From the NCBI GenBank assembly GCA_028818775.1, contig JAPPNE010000055.1:1-33244 (forward strand): a stretch of 33,244 nucleotides of DNA, read 5' to 3'. The position numbers and the translations under genes are program-made. This DNA is from Deltaproteobacteria bacterium (GTDB lineage: Bacteria; Desulfobacterota; Binatia; UBA9968; JAJDTQ01). How positions within the stretch are numbered: the stretch's first letter is position 1; each line of letters begins with the position of its first letter. The notes below the pieces were generated by a model that worked only from the letters and a program-made list of their open reading frames with translations, did no database searches and was not told where the DNA came from. Of the stretch, positions 1 to 7,679 are shown in pieces.

Positions 1-2
1 CC

Positions 3-209
3 CGCACCCCCGACAACCTGAGAGGCCGCGCCGCGAGCTTCCAGCGCATGCTCGGGGTGGGCGCCCCGTCGCTGGGCGAGGCCCACTCCGGCGCCGTCGC
101 CGCCCTCATCGGGGCGCCGTGGACGCTGATGGTGACCGCGGTCGTTTGCATCGGACTGACGGCTGGGCTGGTGGTGAAGCGGCCGGATCTGCGGGACCGG
201 GATCTGTGA
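3..209 (+). CDS. MFS transporter, C-terminal fragment
   Basis: Only the last 68 codons are in the window; the gene runs off the left edge and stops at TGA 207-209. The visible peptide opens TPDNLRGRAAS, followed by LGEAHSGAVAALIGAPWT and then a hydrophobic helix (LMVTAVVCIGLTAGLVV) before a charged tail. A TPD-LRGR loop followed by an LGE...AG-A..G segment and a last helix is the usual end of MFS_3-type (EntS-like) drug or siderophore exporters, so an inner-membrane exporter is the likely product. The substrate cannot be read from this piece. It is the last gene of its strand before the lower-GC segment that starts near 230. Confidence 0.6.
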   Translation, partial: RTPDNLRGRAASFQRMLGVGAPSLGEAHSGAVAALIGAPWTLMVTAVVCIGLTAGLVVKRPDLRDRDL

Positions 210-232
210 CCCCAGTTGTTCGCTACTTGGAG

Positions 233-263
233 TTGGACGAATGAGCAGGGCTCGGACTATAGT
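233..263 (+). promoter_or_regulatory. Possible sigma-70-like promoter of the first antitoxin gene
   Basis: TTGGAC (233-238) and TATAGT (258-263) are separated by 19 bases and lie about 30 bases before the antitoxin ATG at 296. The -10 is good; the -35 and spacing are only fair. An AGAGG Shine-Dalgarno stretch lies a few bases before the ATG. Confidence 0.3.
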
Positions 264-295
264 TGTAGACATAAAGTGACACGAAAAGAGGCGCA

Positions 296-586
296 ATGAA
301 GTTCATTTCAGTGCGAGAACTCCGCGGCCGTACCTCACAGCTCTGGCGCGACCTCAGACAAGAGAAGGACTTCGTGGTCACCAACAACGGCAAACCGGTA
401 GCCATCCTGACCTCGACGGATGCGGACTCCTTCGAGCGGTCGCTCCGGGATATCCGTCAATCCCGGGCCAATGCCGCGCTCGCCGACCTTCAACGCGACG
501 CCGCGGCTCGTGGTCTCGACAGGTTGTCGATGGAAGAGATCGACGCCGAGATCCAGGCGTCGCGCAAGCGGCGAGACCTGGATTAA
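296..586 (+). CDS. Type II antitoxin, Phd/YefM family (toxin partner lost)
   Basis: A 96-aa protein with the Phd/YefM N-terminal fold. MKFISVRELRGRTSQLW is the first strand and helix, and FVVTNNGKPVAIL (residues about 26-38) is the conserved hairpin of this DNA-binding family. The C-terminal half is a charged helix, as expected for the part that wraps the toxin. Family members neutralise a cognate toxin (often a PIN RNase or RelE) and repress their own promoter. AGAGG upstream of the ATG supports the start. The stop at 584-586 overlaps the first codon of what looks like a PIN-toxin stub, so the original pair was probably antitoxin plus PIN toxin; no intact toxin follows. Function as a free repressor, or as an antidote to toxins elsewhere, is inference. 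Confidence 0.82.
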   Translation: MKFISVRELRGRTSQLWRDLRQEKDFVVTNNGKPVAILTSTDADSFERSLRDIRQSRANAALADLQRDAAARGLDRLSMEEIDAEIQASRKRRDLD

Positions 587-606
587 AGATCGTACTCGAC
601 ACGAAT
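583..606 (+). pseudogene. Stub of a PIN-domain toxin gene (first eight codons)
   Basis: In the frame starting at 583 the DNA reads LKIVLDTN, which closely matches the start of PIN-domain toxins (MKIVLDTNVLVSALL-type), including the first catalytic Asp. It overlaps the antitoxin stop by a few bases, as in many antitoxin-PIN operons. After DTN the similarity ends: the frame stays open to TAG 778-780 but reads GRDFAIYLKLCISF, with no VLVSALL continuation. No good start codon lies in frame just upstream. The rest of the interval to 847 holds no gene I recognise. Eight residues is a short match, so this could be chance, but its position right after a Phd antitoxin makes a deletion remnant more likely. 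Confidence 0.45.
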
Positions 607-847
607 GGACGCGATTTTGCTATCTATTTGAAATTATGCATTTCCTTTCGTACCCCGCCATCCCGTAAGCGGATCGGCAGCGGTTTGAGTACAACAACGG
701 TGTCGATTTGTGCGTGCCTGGTTGCCGTGCCAGGCTCTGTTCCTCGGTCCTCTTGTCTCGTTTTCACAAGCAGTGTGTAGAAGAAGTACACAGAGGCGGT
801 AGTGCGTAGAGAATGGTTGTGCCCCGCAATCCAGGGGGAGACGGGCG

Positions 848-2332
848 ATGACATCTCGGTGCGAAGTACAGTGGAGCGACCGTCTGGCGTCGGCGCTGGC
901 CAGCTTGGCGCGCGTGCAGGGGCGCTATTGGCGCGAGCTTGAGGAGCGGCGGCGGCAGAGAGAACAGGCGGAAGAGGATCTCTGGCCGTTCTTTTTCGGC
1001 GTATCCGATCCGTCGCACGATCTGCGTTCCTTGTATTGCAGCACCTGCTGGAGGGAAGGGACGCATTTCGAGGAACACTACGCGCCGCTGCGCGACGTCC
1101 TGGGACATGCCGGTGACATTGTGGGGGAGCACCCGGCTCTGGCGGGTATAGGGAGACGGGACGACCGATGGCACGAGTTTGGAGCCCTGTTCCTCAACCG
1201 CGGCGTCTCGACGTCACGGCTTTCAATGGTCGCGGGGCTGATGTTCCGTGCAACGGAGATCGGGAAGAACGGTTTCGCGGTCGCGTCGCGCGAACTGGAA
1301 ACCCTTCTGGACCTCAGCCTCGGCGGGAGTGTCGATGCGATCCCTGGGGAATTGGATCTCGGTTACCACCTCTCGGTCTTCTGCGGTCTGCGCTTCGATG
1401 AGCGATTGGGAATCGCGGAAGATATGGCGGTTTTCCCGATTCAGCACGTCGATGCGTTCGTGGAAAAGAGCGGGCTGTTGAGTGTCGCGCCAGGTCTGGT
1501 CGTTTCCAACGATTGGAGGCCGGTGGCCGCGATCGCGAAACCATTTCGGTGGAAGCCCGTGCTGTTTGCTCTCGACGACAAGCAGCCGGAAGTGAATTGG
1601 AGCGAACCGCCTTTCAGCGACGCAACGCCGTTCTTCGATGATGCGCGGGACTTTATCGAACTTCTCGCGGTCACCCATGGTGCGCCGGTGCTCTACCTGA
1701 AGGATCTGGCGCTGTGTACGGACCGGAGAGCATCGCTTCTGTTCGGGCAGCCATTCTATCATTCGGGCGCGGGCGGGAAATCATGGGCATCCCCGCCGCA
1801 CCGCCTGATGAAGGCGCGGTCGCCGGACCTGGAGGCGGTCGAACAGGCCGCAAGATTCTGCTGGGGAGCGGATAGCGACAGGCATCGGAACTATGGGCCG
1901 GTGACTTCGCGGCTGGCGCAAGCCCTCGCGCGAAGCGGTCGGTACGAGCTGGAGGACAAGATCCTCGACGTGGCAATCGCCCTGGAGCAGATGTACGAGC
2001 CGGAGGGCCCGGAGCTCAACTTCAGGCTGAGGACCCGAGCGGCCTGTTTTCTGGAGACGGACACGCGGAGACGCAAGAAAGTCTTTCGAGACATGGGGCG
2101 GTTTTACGACGTGCGATCGGGAATCGTCCACCGGCGAACGGGGAAAGGAAGGGTTGCGAGAAAGCAGGTTGATGACGGAAGCGTCACGGACGAACGGCGT
2201 AACGCGTTCGAGATGGGTTTCGAATTGGCCCGCCGGACCCTCGTCAAGCTGCTCCGGGATGGTCCCCCCGAGGACTGGAACGACATCGTGCTGGAGCAAC
2301 GGCCTGCGGAGCCGTTCCCCAACGGTGCCTGA
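848..2332 (+). CDS. Apea-like HEPN domain protein, predicted RNase of a defence pair
   Basis: A 494-aa protein. The C-terminal part (about residues 370-480) resembles the Apea-like HEPN family: a helix LEDKILDVAIALEQMYEP, a second FRLRTRAACFL, then YDVRSGIVHRR. The last contains the HEPN catalytic R-x4-H motif, R423 and H428. HEPN domains with this motif are usually metal-independent RNases in toxin, abortive-infection and CRISPR contexts. The N-terminal about 360 residues match no family I can name; one stretch (LLAVTHGAPVLYLKDLALC) resembles the region before the HEPN domain in other large Apea-like proteins. GGGGGAG just before ATG 848 is a good ribosome site. The OLD-family gene follows on the same strand after 155 bases. 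Base composition is less GC-rich than the catabolic genes. The HEPN call is fairly firm; RNase activity and defence role are inferred. Confidence 0.72.
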   Translation: MTSRCEVQWSDRLASALASLARVQGRYWRELEERRRQREQAEEDLWPFFFGVSDPSHDLRSLYCSTCWREGTHFEEHYAPLRDVLGHAGDIVGEHPALAGIGRRDDRWHEFGALFLNRGVSTSRLSMVAGLMFRATEIGKNGFAVASRELETLLDLSLGGSVDAIPGELDLGYHLSVFCGLRFDERLGIAEDMAVFPIQHVDAFVEKSGLLSVAPGLVVSNDWRPVAAIAKPFRWKPVLFALDDKQPEVNWSEPPFSDATPFFDDARDFIELLAVTHGAPVLYLKDLALCTDRRASLLFGQPFYHSGAGGKSWASPPHRLMKARSPDLEAVEQAARFCWGADSDRHRNYGPVTSRLAQALARSGRYELEDKILDVAIALEQMYEPEGPELNFRLRTRAACFLETDTRRRKKVFRDMGRFYDVRSGIVHRRTGKGRVARKQVDDGSVTDERRNAFEMGFELARRTLVKLLRDGPPEDWNDIVLEQRPAEPFPNGA

Positions 2333-2487
2333 ACCGCCAGACCGAGCTACAGGAACCGGAACGGGCAGGTGGTGGAACGGCGGACGGGTATCGCCGGCAA
2401 CGTGGGCCGGTCGAGGTGCCGCAGGCAACTGCCGACGCGATCGGGTTCTGCCCGGACGGTACCGAAGCAGGAGAGACGTGAGACGCC

Positions 2488-4464
2488 ATGCGAATCACGA
2501 GAATCGAGATCCGGAATTTCCGGTCCATACGGCATCTTGCCCTCGATCTGGAAGACACGACGGTGTTCATCGGGCCCAACAATGTCGGCAAGACGGCGAT
2601 CCTGGACGCTGTGCGGCTCGCATTGACGCGGTGCTGGGGAGAGAGCGGAACGCGCTTCAGCGGAACCGATGTGGGCAACGCGCCGGACGGGAGTGGCGAA
2701 CATGACGCGTCCGGCGCGTGCATTACAATCTGGGGCGAGGAGTCCGCGCCGGAGGAATGGCCTCAGGACATTGCAGAGATCCTCGATCCCATTGGTGGGA
2801 TAGAGCCGAGGGACGGTCGCCGCTCCCTCGTGCTGCGGTGTCGGATTGGGCGGAACGAGAAGAGCGGCAGGTTCGAAAGCAGGGAGTTCCTCGACGCGGC
2901 AGGCAAACCGATTGGCGAACAGAAGGTCGCCGAGGGGAGTTTTGAACGGCTTTGGCCGTACTTTCCCGTGTTTTATCTGGGTGTTTCGCGAGGTGTCGAC
3001 GGAACCATTATGCCGAAGCCGAGGTTCTGGGAAGAATATCTCAAGGCATTGGAGATACCGGTCGGCCTGGAAGCCGCGGCGGGAGGGGTGCTGGAAGGAC
3101 TTTATTCCGGGCTGCGAGAGGGTGACCCGCATACCAAGAACATCATGCATGCGATCGTTCTGAGCAATCCGTTAGCGCTGAATAGGCATGAGGGTCCCGA
3201 TCCGTTCATGCAGCCGGATGAGGCGTTTGCAGAGCTTCGCTGGATGGAAGCTCTGCTCAACGAAGGACAACGCGATCAGCCGTGGTCGTTCGATCAGCAG
3301 GGGCTGGCTACGCAAAGCCTTTCGGTGATGAATCTGTCCAGAGCGTTCGGCAAGTTCCTTCACAACGAAATGTACGGGCGGAAAAGCAAGCCGGTGATCG
3401 TTCTGGAAGAACCGGAAGCGCACCTTTCTCCGCAAGCCGCACGTTTGTTGTGGCGCCCTGTCCGGGCGCTGGCCGGCCAGAAGATCGTCACGACGCATTC
3501 GCCGCATTTCGTCCAACACGTGCCGTTCAGAGATCTGCGCCTTGTTCGTCTCACTGAGAACGGGACCGAGGTGAGGTCCCTGCCTTCGAGTTTCTCTGCG
3601 ACCATTCCACATCTCGACGGGCTGGACGATGTCGTGAGGGTACCGAAGAATAGGCTGCGATACGATTGCGCCTCCCAGACACTGACGGTCAACGGAGTGC
3701 TGCATGAGAAGGTTTATCGTGCGCTCCTCACTTGTTGCGGATCGCACGGACGCCGCCGCGAGCTCGAAGGCGTCTTGAGGGACCTGCGGGACCGGTCCTC
3801 CCGATACGTCGACGATGACGAGCTCCGGTCACTCGAAACCTTCGCGCAGCGCATCCGCGGCGAGATATTCTTCGCCGAATGCTGGATGATCGTCGAAGGA
3901 CCGTCCGACTATTTGATCGTACATGCACTCGCGCACGCGATGCGGTACGACCTCGACTGGCAAGGCGTGTCCGTCATCGACGCTCAGAACAACGGTAGCC
4001 CGCAAGCGTTTGCGACGCTCGCCCGCGCGCTCGACATTCCCTGGTGTGCCGTATTCGATGGTGACGATGCGGGAAAAGGGTACATAGAGCAGTTCCGCAA
4101 ACGTGGATTCGATGATGACATCCTGGAGGAACGATGCCGAGTGCATATGGACGGCGATTTGGAAGCGCAACTCGTGGCCGATGGGCTCGGCGCGGAGCTA
4201 CGCAAGATTCTTGAGAAACTGGGCATAAGGGATGCCTCCAGCCTGACGGAGGAAGAGCTTCTGGAAAAGCTCAGGAACGAGAAGACGGGCTATGCGGTGG
4301 AACTGGCGGAGCGTATCCGCGGCAATCGGCGCGTAGCGGAACGCGCACCCGAGGCCTTCCGGGCGGCAATCGGGATGTTGCCGACGCTGAAGACCACGAA
4401 CACCGTGGATCGAAAGGGAGAAGCGGCGGTCCGGATCCCGAGCGGCAAGATGGCATCGACTTGA
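2488..4464 (+). CDS. OLD-family ATP-dependent endonuclease (AAA ATPase plus TOPRIM)
   Basis: A 658-aa protein with the full OLD layout. The N-terminus MRITRIEIRNFRSIRHL leads into Walker A GPNNVGKT (residues 29-36). Walker B VIVLEEPEAHL is near 303-313 and is followed by TTHSPHF, the switch histidine of SMC/ABC-type ATPases. The C-terminal TOPRIM domain has VEGPSD (469-474, Glu470) and VFDGDDAG (522-529, Asp524 and Asp526), with a later LEAQL acidic site. The catalytic residues I can check are present. Related proteins include P2 Old, GajA of Gabija and AbiL-type proteins: nucleases gated by nucleotide binding. No UvrD (GajB) helicase follows; instead a HEPN gene precedes it, so this is not canonical Gabija. 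The ribosome site before ATG 2488 is weak (GGAG about 20 bases away), so translation may depend on the upstream gene's mRNA. Confidence 0.88.
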   Translation: MRITRIEIRNFRSIRHLALDLEDTTVFIGPNNVGKTAILDAVRLALTRCWGESGTRFSGTDVGNAPDGSGEHDASGACITIWGEESAPEEWPQDIAEILDPIGGIEPRDGRRSLVLRCRIGRNEKSGRFESREFLDAAGKPIGEQKVAEGSFERLWPYFPVFYLGVSRGVDGTIMPKPRFWEEYLKALEIPVGLEAAAGGVLEGLYSGLREGDPHTKNIMHAIVLSNPLALNRHEGPDPFMQPDEAFAELRWMEALLNEGQRDQPWSFDQQGLATQSLSVMNLSRAFGKFLHNEMYGRKSKPVIVLEEPEAHLSPQAARLLWRPVRALAGQKIVTTHSPHFVQHVPFRDLRLVRLTENGTEVRSLPSSFSATIPHLDGLDDVVRVPKNRLRYDCASQTLTVNGVLHEKVYRALLTCCGSHGRRRELEGVLRDLRDRSSRYVDDDELRSLETFAQRIRGEIFFAECWMIVEGPSDYLIVHALAHAMRYDLDWQGVSVIDAQNNGSPQAFATLARALDIPWCAVFDGDDAGKGYIEQFRKRGFDDDILEERCRVHMDGDLEAQLVADGLGAELRKILEKLGIRDASSLTEEELLEKLRNEKTGYAVELAERIRGNRRVAERAPEAFRAAIGMLPTLKTTNTVDRKGEAAVRIPSGKMAST

Positions 4465-4649
4465 CCGAGACCGAGCAGCACTGAGGTAGGGAGACTCACA
4501 CGGTTTCGCTGTCAGCGAGAGTGGAGGGGGCGGGGAGCGTGCCGTCGGCGGGTCGCTCCGAGTTCGGGTCCGGCACGATAGTAGAGTCGGAGTTTTTGGG
4601 GGACTAACGGATCCTTAGGTAGTGTCAGAAGAAGTCCGGGAGCGAGAGC

Positions 4650-4895
4650 ATGCGTGTCGTCAACATGCGCGAAGCCAAGACGCACCTTTCTCGTCTCGTT
4701 GAGGCTGCCGTCAACGGTGAGCCCTTCATCATTGCGCGCGGAGGCAAACCGTTGGTCAAGGTCATCGCGTTGGAAGCGACAGAGCCAGGAGTGATGCGCC
4801 GAATCGGTTTCCTGGACGGCAAGATTTCGGTTCCCGAAGACTTCGACCGGATGGGTTTCACGGAGATCGAGAACCAATTCAAGGGTAAGGAGTAA
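4650..4895 (+). CDS. Type II antitoxin, Phd/YefM family (VapB-like, orphan)
   Basis: An 81-aa protein starting MRVVNMREAKTHLSRLVEAA, with FIIARGGKPLVKVIAL as the conserved hairpin and the tail GFLDGKISVPEDFDRMG. That tail is typical of the subgroup that pairs with a VapC-type PIN RNase: it occupies the toxin's active site. GGGAGCGAG lies just before the ATG. In this subgroup the toxin normally starts within a few bases of the antitoxin stop. Here the 94 bases to the next gene (which runs the other way) hold no LLLDTH-type start and no room for a toxin, so the antitoxin is an orphan. It differs in sequence from the antitoxin at 296, so the two are not copies of each other. Confidence 0.85.
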   Translation: MRVVNMREAKTHLSRLVEAAVNGEPFIIARGGKPLVKVIALEATEPGVMRRIGFLDGKISVPEDFDRMGFTEIENQFKGKE

Positions 4896-4989
4896 ATCTC
4901 CTGACGGGAGCCCAACTGGCGGATGTTAGTCTTCAACCGGGTCGGACGCCAGAGGCAAAGGGATGGCGCGATGTCCCATCACCTACCCA

Positions 4990-6432
4990 CTACGCCAACC
5001 CCGGTTTCCTCTCATACCACCCCGCCGCCTGCTCATAGGCGTGCGACACCTGGAAAATCAAGCCTTCCTGAAAGCATGCCCCGATGAACTGTAGCCCGAT
5101 GGGCAACCCGCCGTCCGTAAACCCGCAGCACACGCTCAGTGCCGGCAGTCCGGTGACGTTGAAGGGGATGGTCGCGCGGGTGCCGAAGCTGCCGCTGGGG
5201 TGGCGGAACGGGACCCGGCGGCCGGCCACGTCGGCGAAGCCCTGCTTGCATTCCTCGATGGTGGGGGCGGCCATTCCCACGGTGGGGGCGACGATGACCT
5301 GGACGTCCTCGAGGGCCTCCTCGAACTCGCGGCAGATGACGCGCCGGACCCGCTGGGAGGTGACGTAGCTCGAGGCGGGGATGGTGAGGGAGGCGATGTT
5401 CCGGGCCATCAGTTCGAAGCTGTAGTCCCGGGGCTGCTTCCGCAGGTAGGGCTCGTGGGCCACCAGGTTCTCGCATCGGCTGGTGGCGGCTTGCACGGCG
5501 GGGACCGCATCCATGTGAGGGATGGTGACGTCCTGCACCTGCATGCCCAGGGATTCCAGCGCGGCGACGGCGTCCTGGAAGGACTTGGCGACCTCGTCCA
5601 CCATAAGCTCGTCGAAGTAGCTGTCGACGATGCCGACCTTCATTCCGGCCACGGGGTTGCCGAGGCTCTCGGTGTAGTCGGGCACGGGCTCGGCGGAGCA
5701 CAGGGGGTCGTTGGGGTCCTCTCCGGCGATGGCCGCCAGCACCAGGGCGCAATCCTCCACGGTCTTGGTGAAGGGGCCGAAGTGGTCCGACGAGAAGCCG
5801 CCGGTGCCGGCGATGCCGCCGTAGCGGCTTACCCGCCCGTAGGTGGCCTTGAGGCCCACGGTGCCGCACCAGGCGGCGGGGTTGCGGACGGAGCCGGCGT
5901 TGTCGGTGCCGATGGAGATCAGGCACAGGTCCGCGGCCACGGCGGCGGCCGAGCCCCCGCTGGAGCCGCCCGGCACCCGGCTCTGGTCCCACGGGTTGTG
6001 CGTGGTGCCGAAGTACGGGTTCATGGTGGTGCCGCCGCCAGCCCACTCGTGCATGTTGTTCTTGCCCAGGACGATGGCTCCGGCCTCCCGCAGCCGGGTC
6101 ACCACGGTGGCGTCGAAGTCGGGCTTCCAGTCCGCCAGGATCTTGCTGCCGGCGGTGGTGGGGTAGCCCTTGACCGCGAGGTTGTCCTTGATGGACACGG
6201 GCATGCCGTGGAGCGGGCCGCGATGGTTCCCGCTTGCGATCTCGTCCTCGGCCCGGCGCGCGGCCGCCATGGCGTCCTCCTCCATGACGGTGCTGTAGGC
6301 GTTGAGGGTGGGATTGAGGCGCTTGATCCGCTCCAGGTAGCAGGCGGTGACGTCTACGGGCGAAACCTCGCGGGCGACGATGCGCGGAGCCAGGTTCGCG
6401 ATGGTGAGGGTTGTGGGGTCCAACTCGGGCAT
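4990..6432 (-). CDS. Amidase signature family hydrolase (GatA-like fold)
   Basis: A 480-aa amidase, the usual family length. It hydrolyses a C-N amide bond with a Ser-cisSer-Lys triad. Lys82 lies in VSIKDNL, the cis-Ser is Ser157 in PGGSSGGSAAA, and the nucleophile is Ser180 in GTDNAGSVRNPA; most relatives have GTDTGGS. The long open frame extends upstream to 6711, but that extension is repeat DNA and part of the LLM gene. ATG 6432 is preceded by GAAAGGAAG and starts the conserved PELDPTTLTIA segment, so I chose it. It is downstream of the LLM oxidoreductase on the same strand, separated by a 41-bp perfect inverted repeat. No gatB or gatC is nearby, so a catabolic amidase is more likely than the tRNA amidotransferase. 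Substrate unknown. Confidence 0.9.
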   Translation of the reverse strand: MPELDPTTLTIANLAPRIVAREVSPVDVTACYLERIKRLNPTLNAYSTVMEEDAMAAARRAEDEIASGNHRGPLHGMPVSIKDNLAVKGYPTTAGSKILADWKPDFDATVVTRLREAGAIVLGKNNMHEWAGGGTTMNPYFGTTHNPWDQSRVPGGSSGGSAAAVAADLCLISIGTDNAGSVRNPAAWCGTVGLKATYGRVSRYGGIAGTGGFSSDHFGPFTKTVEDCALVLAAIAGEDPNDPLCSAEPVPDYTESLGNPVAGMKVGIVDSYFDELMVDEVAKSFQDAVAALESLGMQVQDVTIPHMDAVPAVQAATSRCENLVAHEPYLRKQPRDYSFELMARNIASLTIPASSYVTSQRVRRVICREFEEALEDVQVIVAPTVGMAAPTIEECKQGFADVAGRRVPFRHPSGSFGTRATIPFNVTGLPALSVCCGFTDGGLPIGLQFIGACFQEGLIFQVSHAYEQAAGWYERKPGLA

Positions 6433-6460
6433 GGGGCTTCCTTTCGCTAGCGGTGAAAAT

Positions 6461-6573
6461 GGCGTCCTTCGACTTCGCTTCGCTACGCTCAGGACGAACG
6501 GAAGATGAGCACGACGAGCGATGATGTGTATGCCGTTCGTCCTGAGCGTAGCGAAGCGAAGTCGAAGGACGCC
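6461..6573. repeat. 41-bp perfect inverted repeat (CCTTCGACTTCGC family)
   Basis: Left arm 6461-6501 and right arm 6533-6573 are exact reverse complements over 41 bases, with a 31-base spacer. It fills most of the gap between the amidase start and the LLM stop and would form a very stable hairpin in a transcript from either strand. A related element lies at 32257-32355 and a half copy at 17361-17378. Repeats with this core are familiar from many environmental genomes and act as dispersed REP/MITE-like elements. In this place it could attenuate or process the mRNA between the LLM gene and the amidase. Confidence 0.92.
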
Positions 6574-6575
6574 CG

Positions 6576-7577
6576 TCAGCCGACGTCGGCGCAAGCCGGG
6601 ATGACCTCGCGTCCCCAGAGCTCCATGGTGTGGTCGAACACGCGGTTGGGGGGCGTCAGCAGCAAATGGGTGACGCCGGCTTCCCCTAGCTCGCGGACGC
6701 GGGCGATGCACTCTGCGGGCGTCCCTGCAATGGCGAAACGGTGTAGCAGGTAGTCGGTGATGAGCGCCGGGTCGGCGCGTTCCTCCAGCGGCTTGCTGAT
6801 GTCAAAGCCGGCCATGAACCGCTTGACGCCGTCCAGCTCTTCCGGCGGCACGGTTTCGTAGGTGAACCGGAAGTTGTGGTGCGCGCGGTTGGCCAGGCGG
6901 TAGCGCACGATGTCGCGCGCCCGGTCGCCGTCCTCGTCGACACTGATCATGCCGGCCATGGCGACGTCGATGTCCGACAGCTCGCGGCCGTCCTCCTTGG
7001 CGCCGGCGGCGATGTGGGCCTGGGCCCACTCCAGCACGTCGAGGTCGAACCCGGTGCCGAGCATGATGCCGTCGCTGTAGCGTCCCGCCACCCGCAGGCT
7101 CCGGGGGCCCTCCGCGGCCACGTAGAGCGGCACCGGGAGCTTGCCGACGGTGAGCGCGGTCGTGCCGGCGCCTTCCTTGCCCCGGGGCACCTCGATGCGG
7201 CGCCCCTGGATCAGCTCGCGGATGGTGGCGAGCCCGGCCGCGAACTCCTTGAGCGGGGTGGCCTTGCGCCCCAGCCTGTAGGTGGAGCCGTCCCCTGTCC
7301 CCAGCCCCAGGATCGCCCGGCCGTCCGAGATCTCGTTGCACGTGGCAGCGGACAGGGCCAGGGTCGTGGGGTCGCGGTAGGCCATGGTGGTGGCAGCGAT
7401 GCCGAAACGGAGCCTTTCCGTCCGCAGCGCGCACACGGTCATGGCCTGGAACCCGTCCAGGTTGTTCAGGTGGCCGTCGGCGAAGAAGAGGGCGTGGAAG
7501 CCCAGGGCTTCCGCGGCCACGGCGCGGCGGGTGATCTCTTCCGCGTTCCGGGCCGGGGCGTGGATCGAGAAGAGCAC
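6576..7577 (-). CDS. LLM-class flavin- or F420-dependent oxidoreductase
   Basis: A 333-aa luciferase-like TIM-barrel protein. The segment AEALGFHALFFADGH, then RLRFGIAATTMAYRDPTTLALSAATCNEISDGR and LGLGTGDGSTYRLG follow the order of the bacterial luciferase-like family, closest in style to methylenetetrahydromethanopterin reductase-like F420 enzymes. Such proteins oxidise or monooxygenate small organics using reduced FMN or F420; the cofactor cannot be decided by eye. The start is GTG at 7575-7577, with GAAAGGA seven bases upstream. It follows the amidohydrolase gene by 102 bases on the same strand and probably belongs to the same catabolic unit. Confidence 0.88.
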   Translation of the reverse strand: MLFSIHAPARNAEEITRRAVAAEALGFHALFFADGHLNNLDGFQAMTVCALRTERLRFGIAATTMAYRDPTTLALSAATCNEISDGRAILGLGTGDGSTYRLGRKATPLKEFAAGLATIRELIQGRRIEVPRGKEGAGTTALTVGKLPVPLYVAAEGPRSLRVAGRYSDGIMLGTGFDLDVLEWAQAHIAAGAKEDGRELSDIDVAMAGMISVDEDGDRARDIVRYRLANRAHHNFRFTYETVPPEELDGVKRFMAGFDISKPLEERADPALITDYLLHRFAIAGTPAECIARVRELGEAGVTHLLLTPPNRVFDHTMELWGREVIPACADVG

Positions 7578-7679
7578 GGTTGTCCTTTCGCTCGGCGGTT
7601 GATCAGGGCCGTGGCGGGCGGCGGAGGGTTCCGCCGCCTCCCACGGGAGACCCGCACGTCAATGGCGAGACCGATCGGT

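Noticed and set aside
716..735. GCCTGG-8-CCAGGC hairpin before the HEPN gene
   Set aside because: A six-base stem with no T-run is expected by chance in GC-rich DNA; not called as a terminator or RNA.
848..4464. Gabija (GajA/GajB) assignment for the OLD gene
   Set aside because: No UvrD-type helicase follows; the AddA at 25546-28977 is a housekeeping-type AddAB subunit far away on the other strand.
5200..6450. 416-codon rightward open frame
   Set aside because: It is antisense to the amidase, rich in Gly, Asp, Val and His from reverse-complement GC codons, and matches no family.
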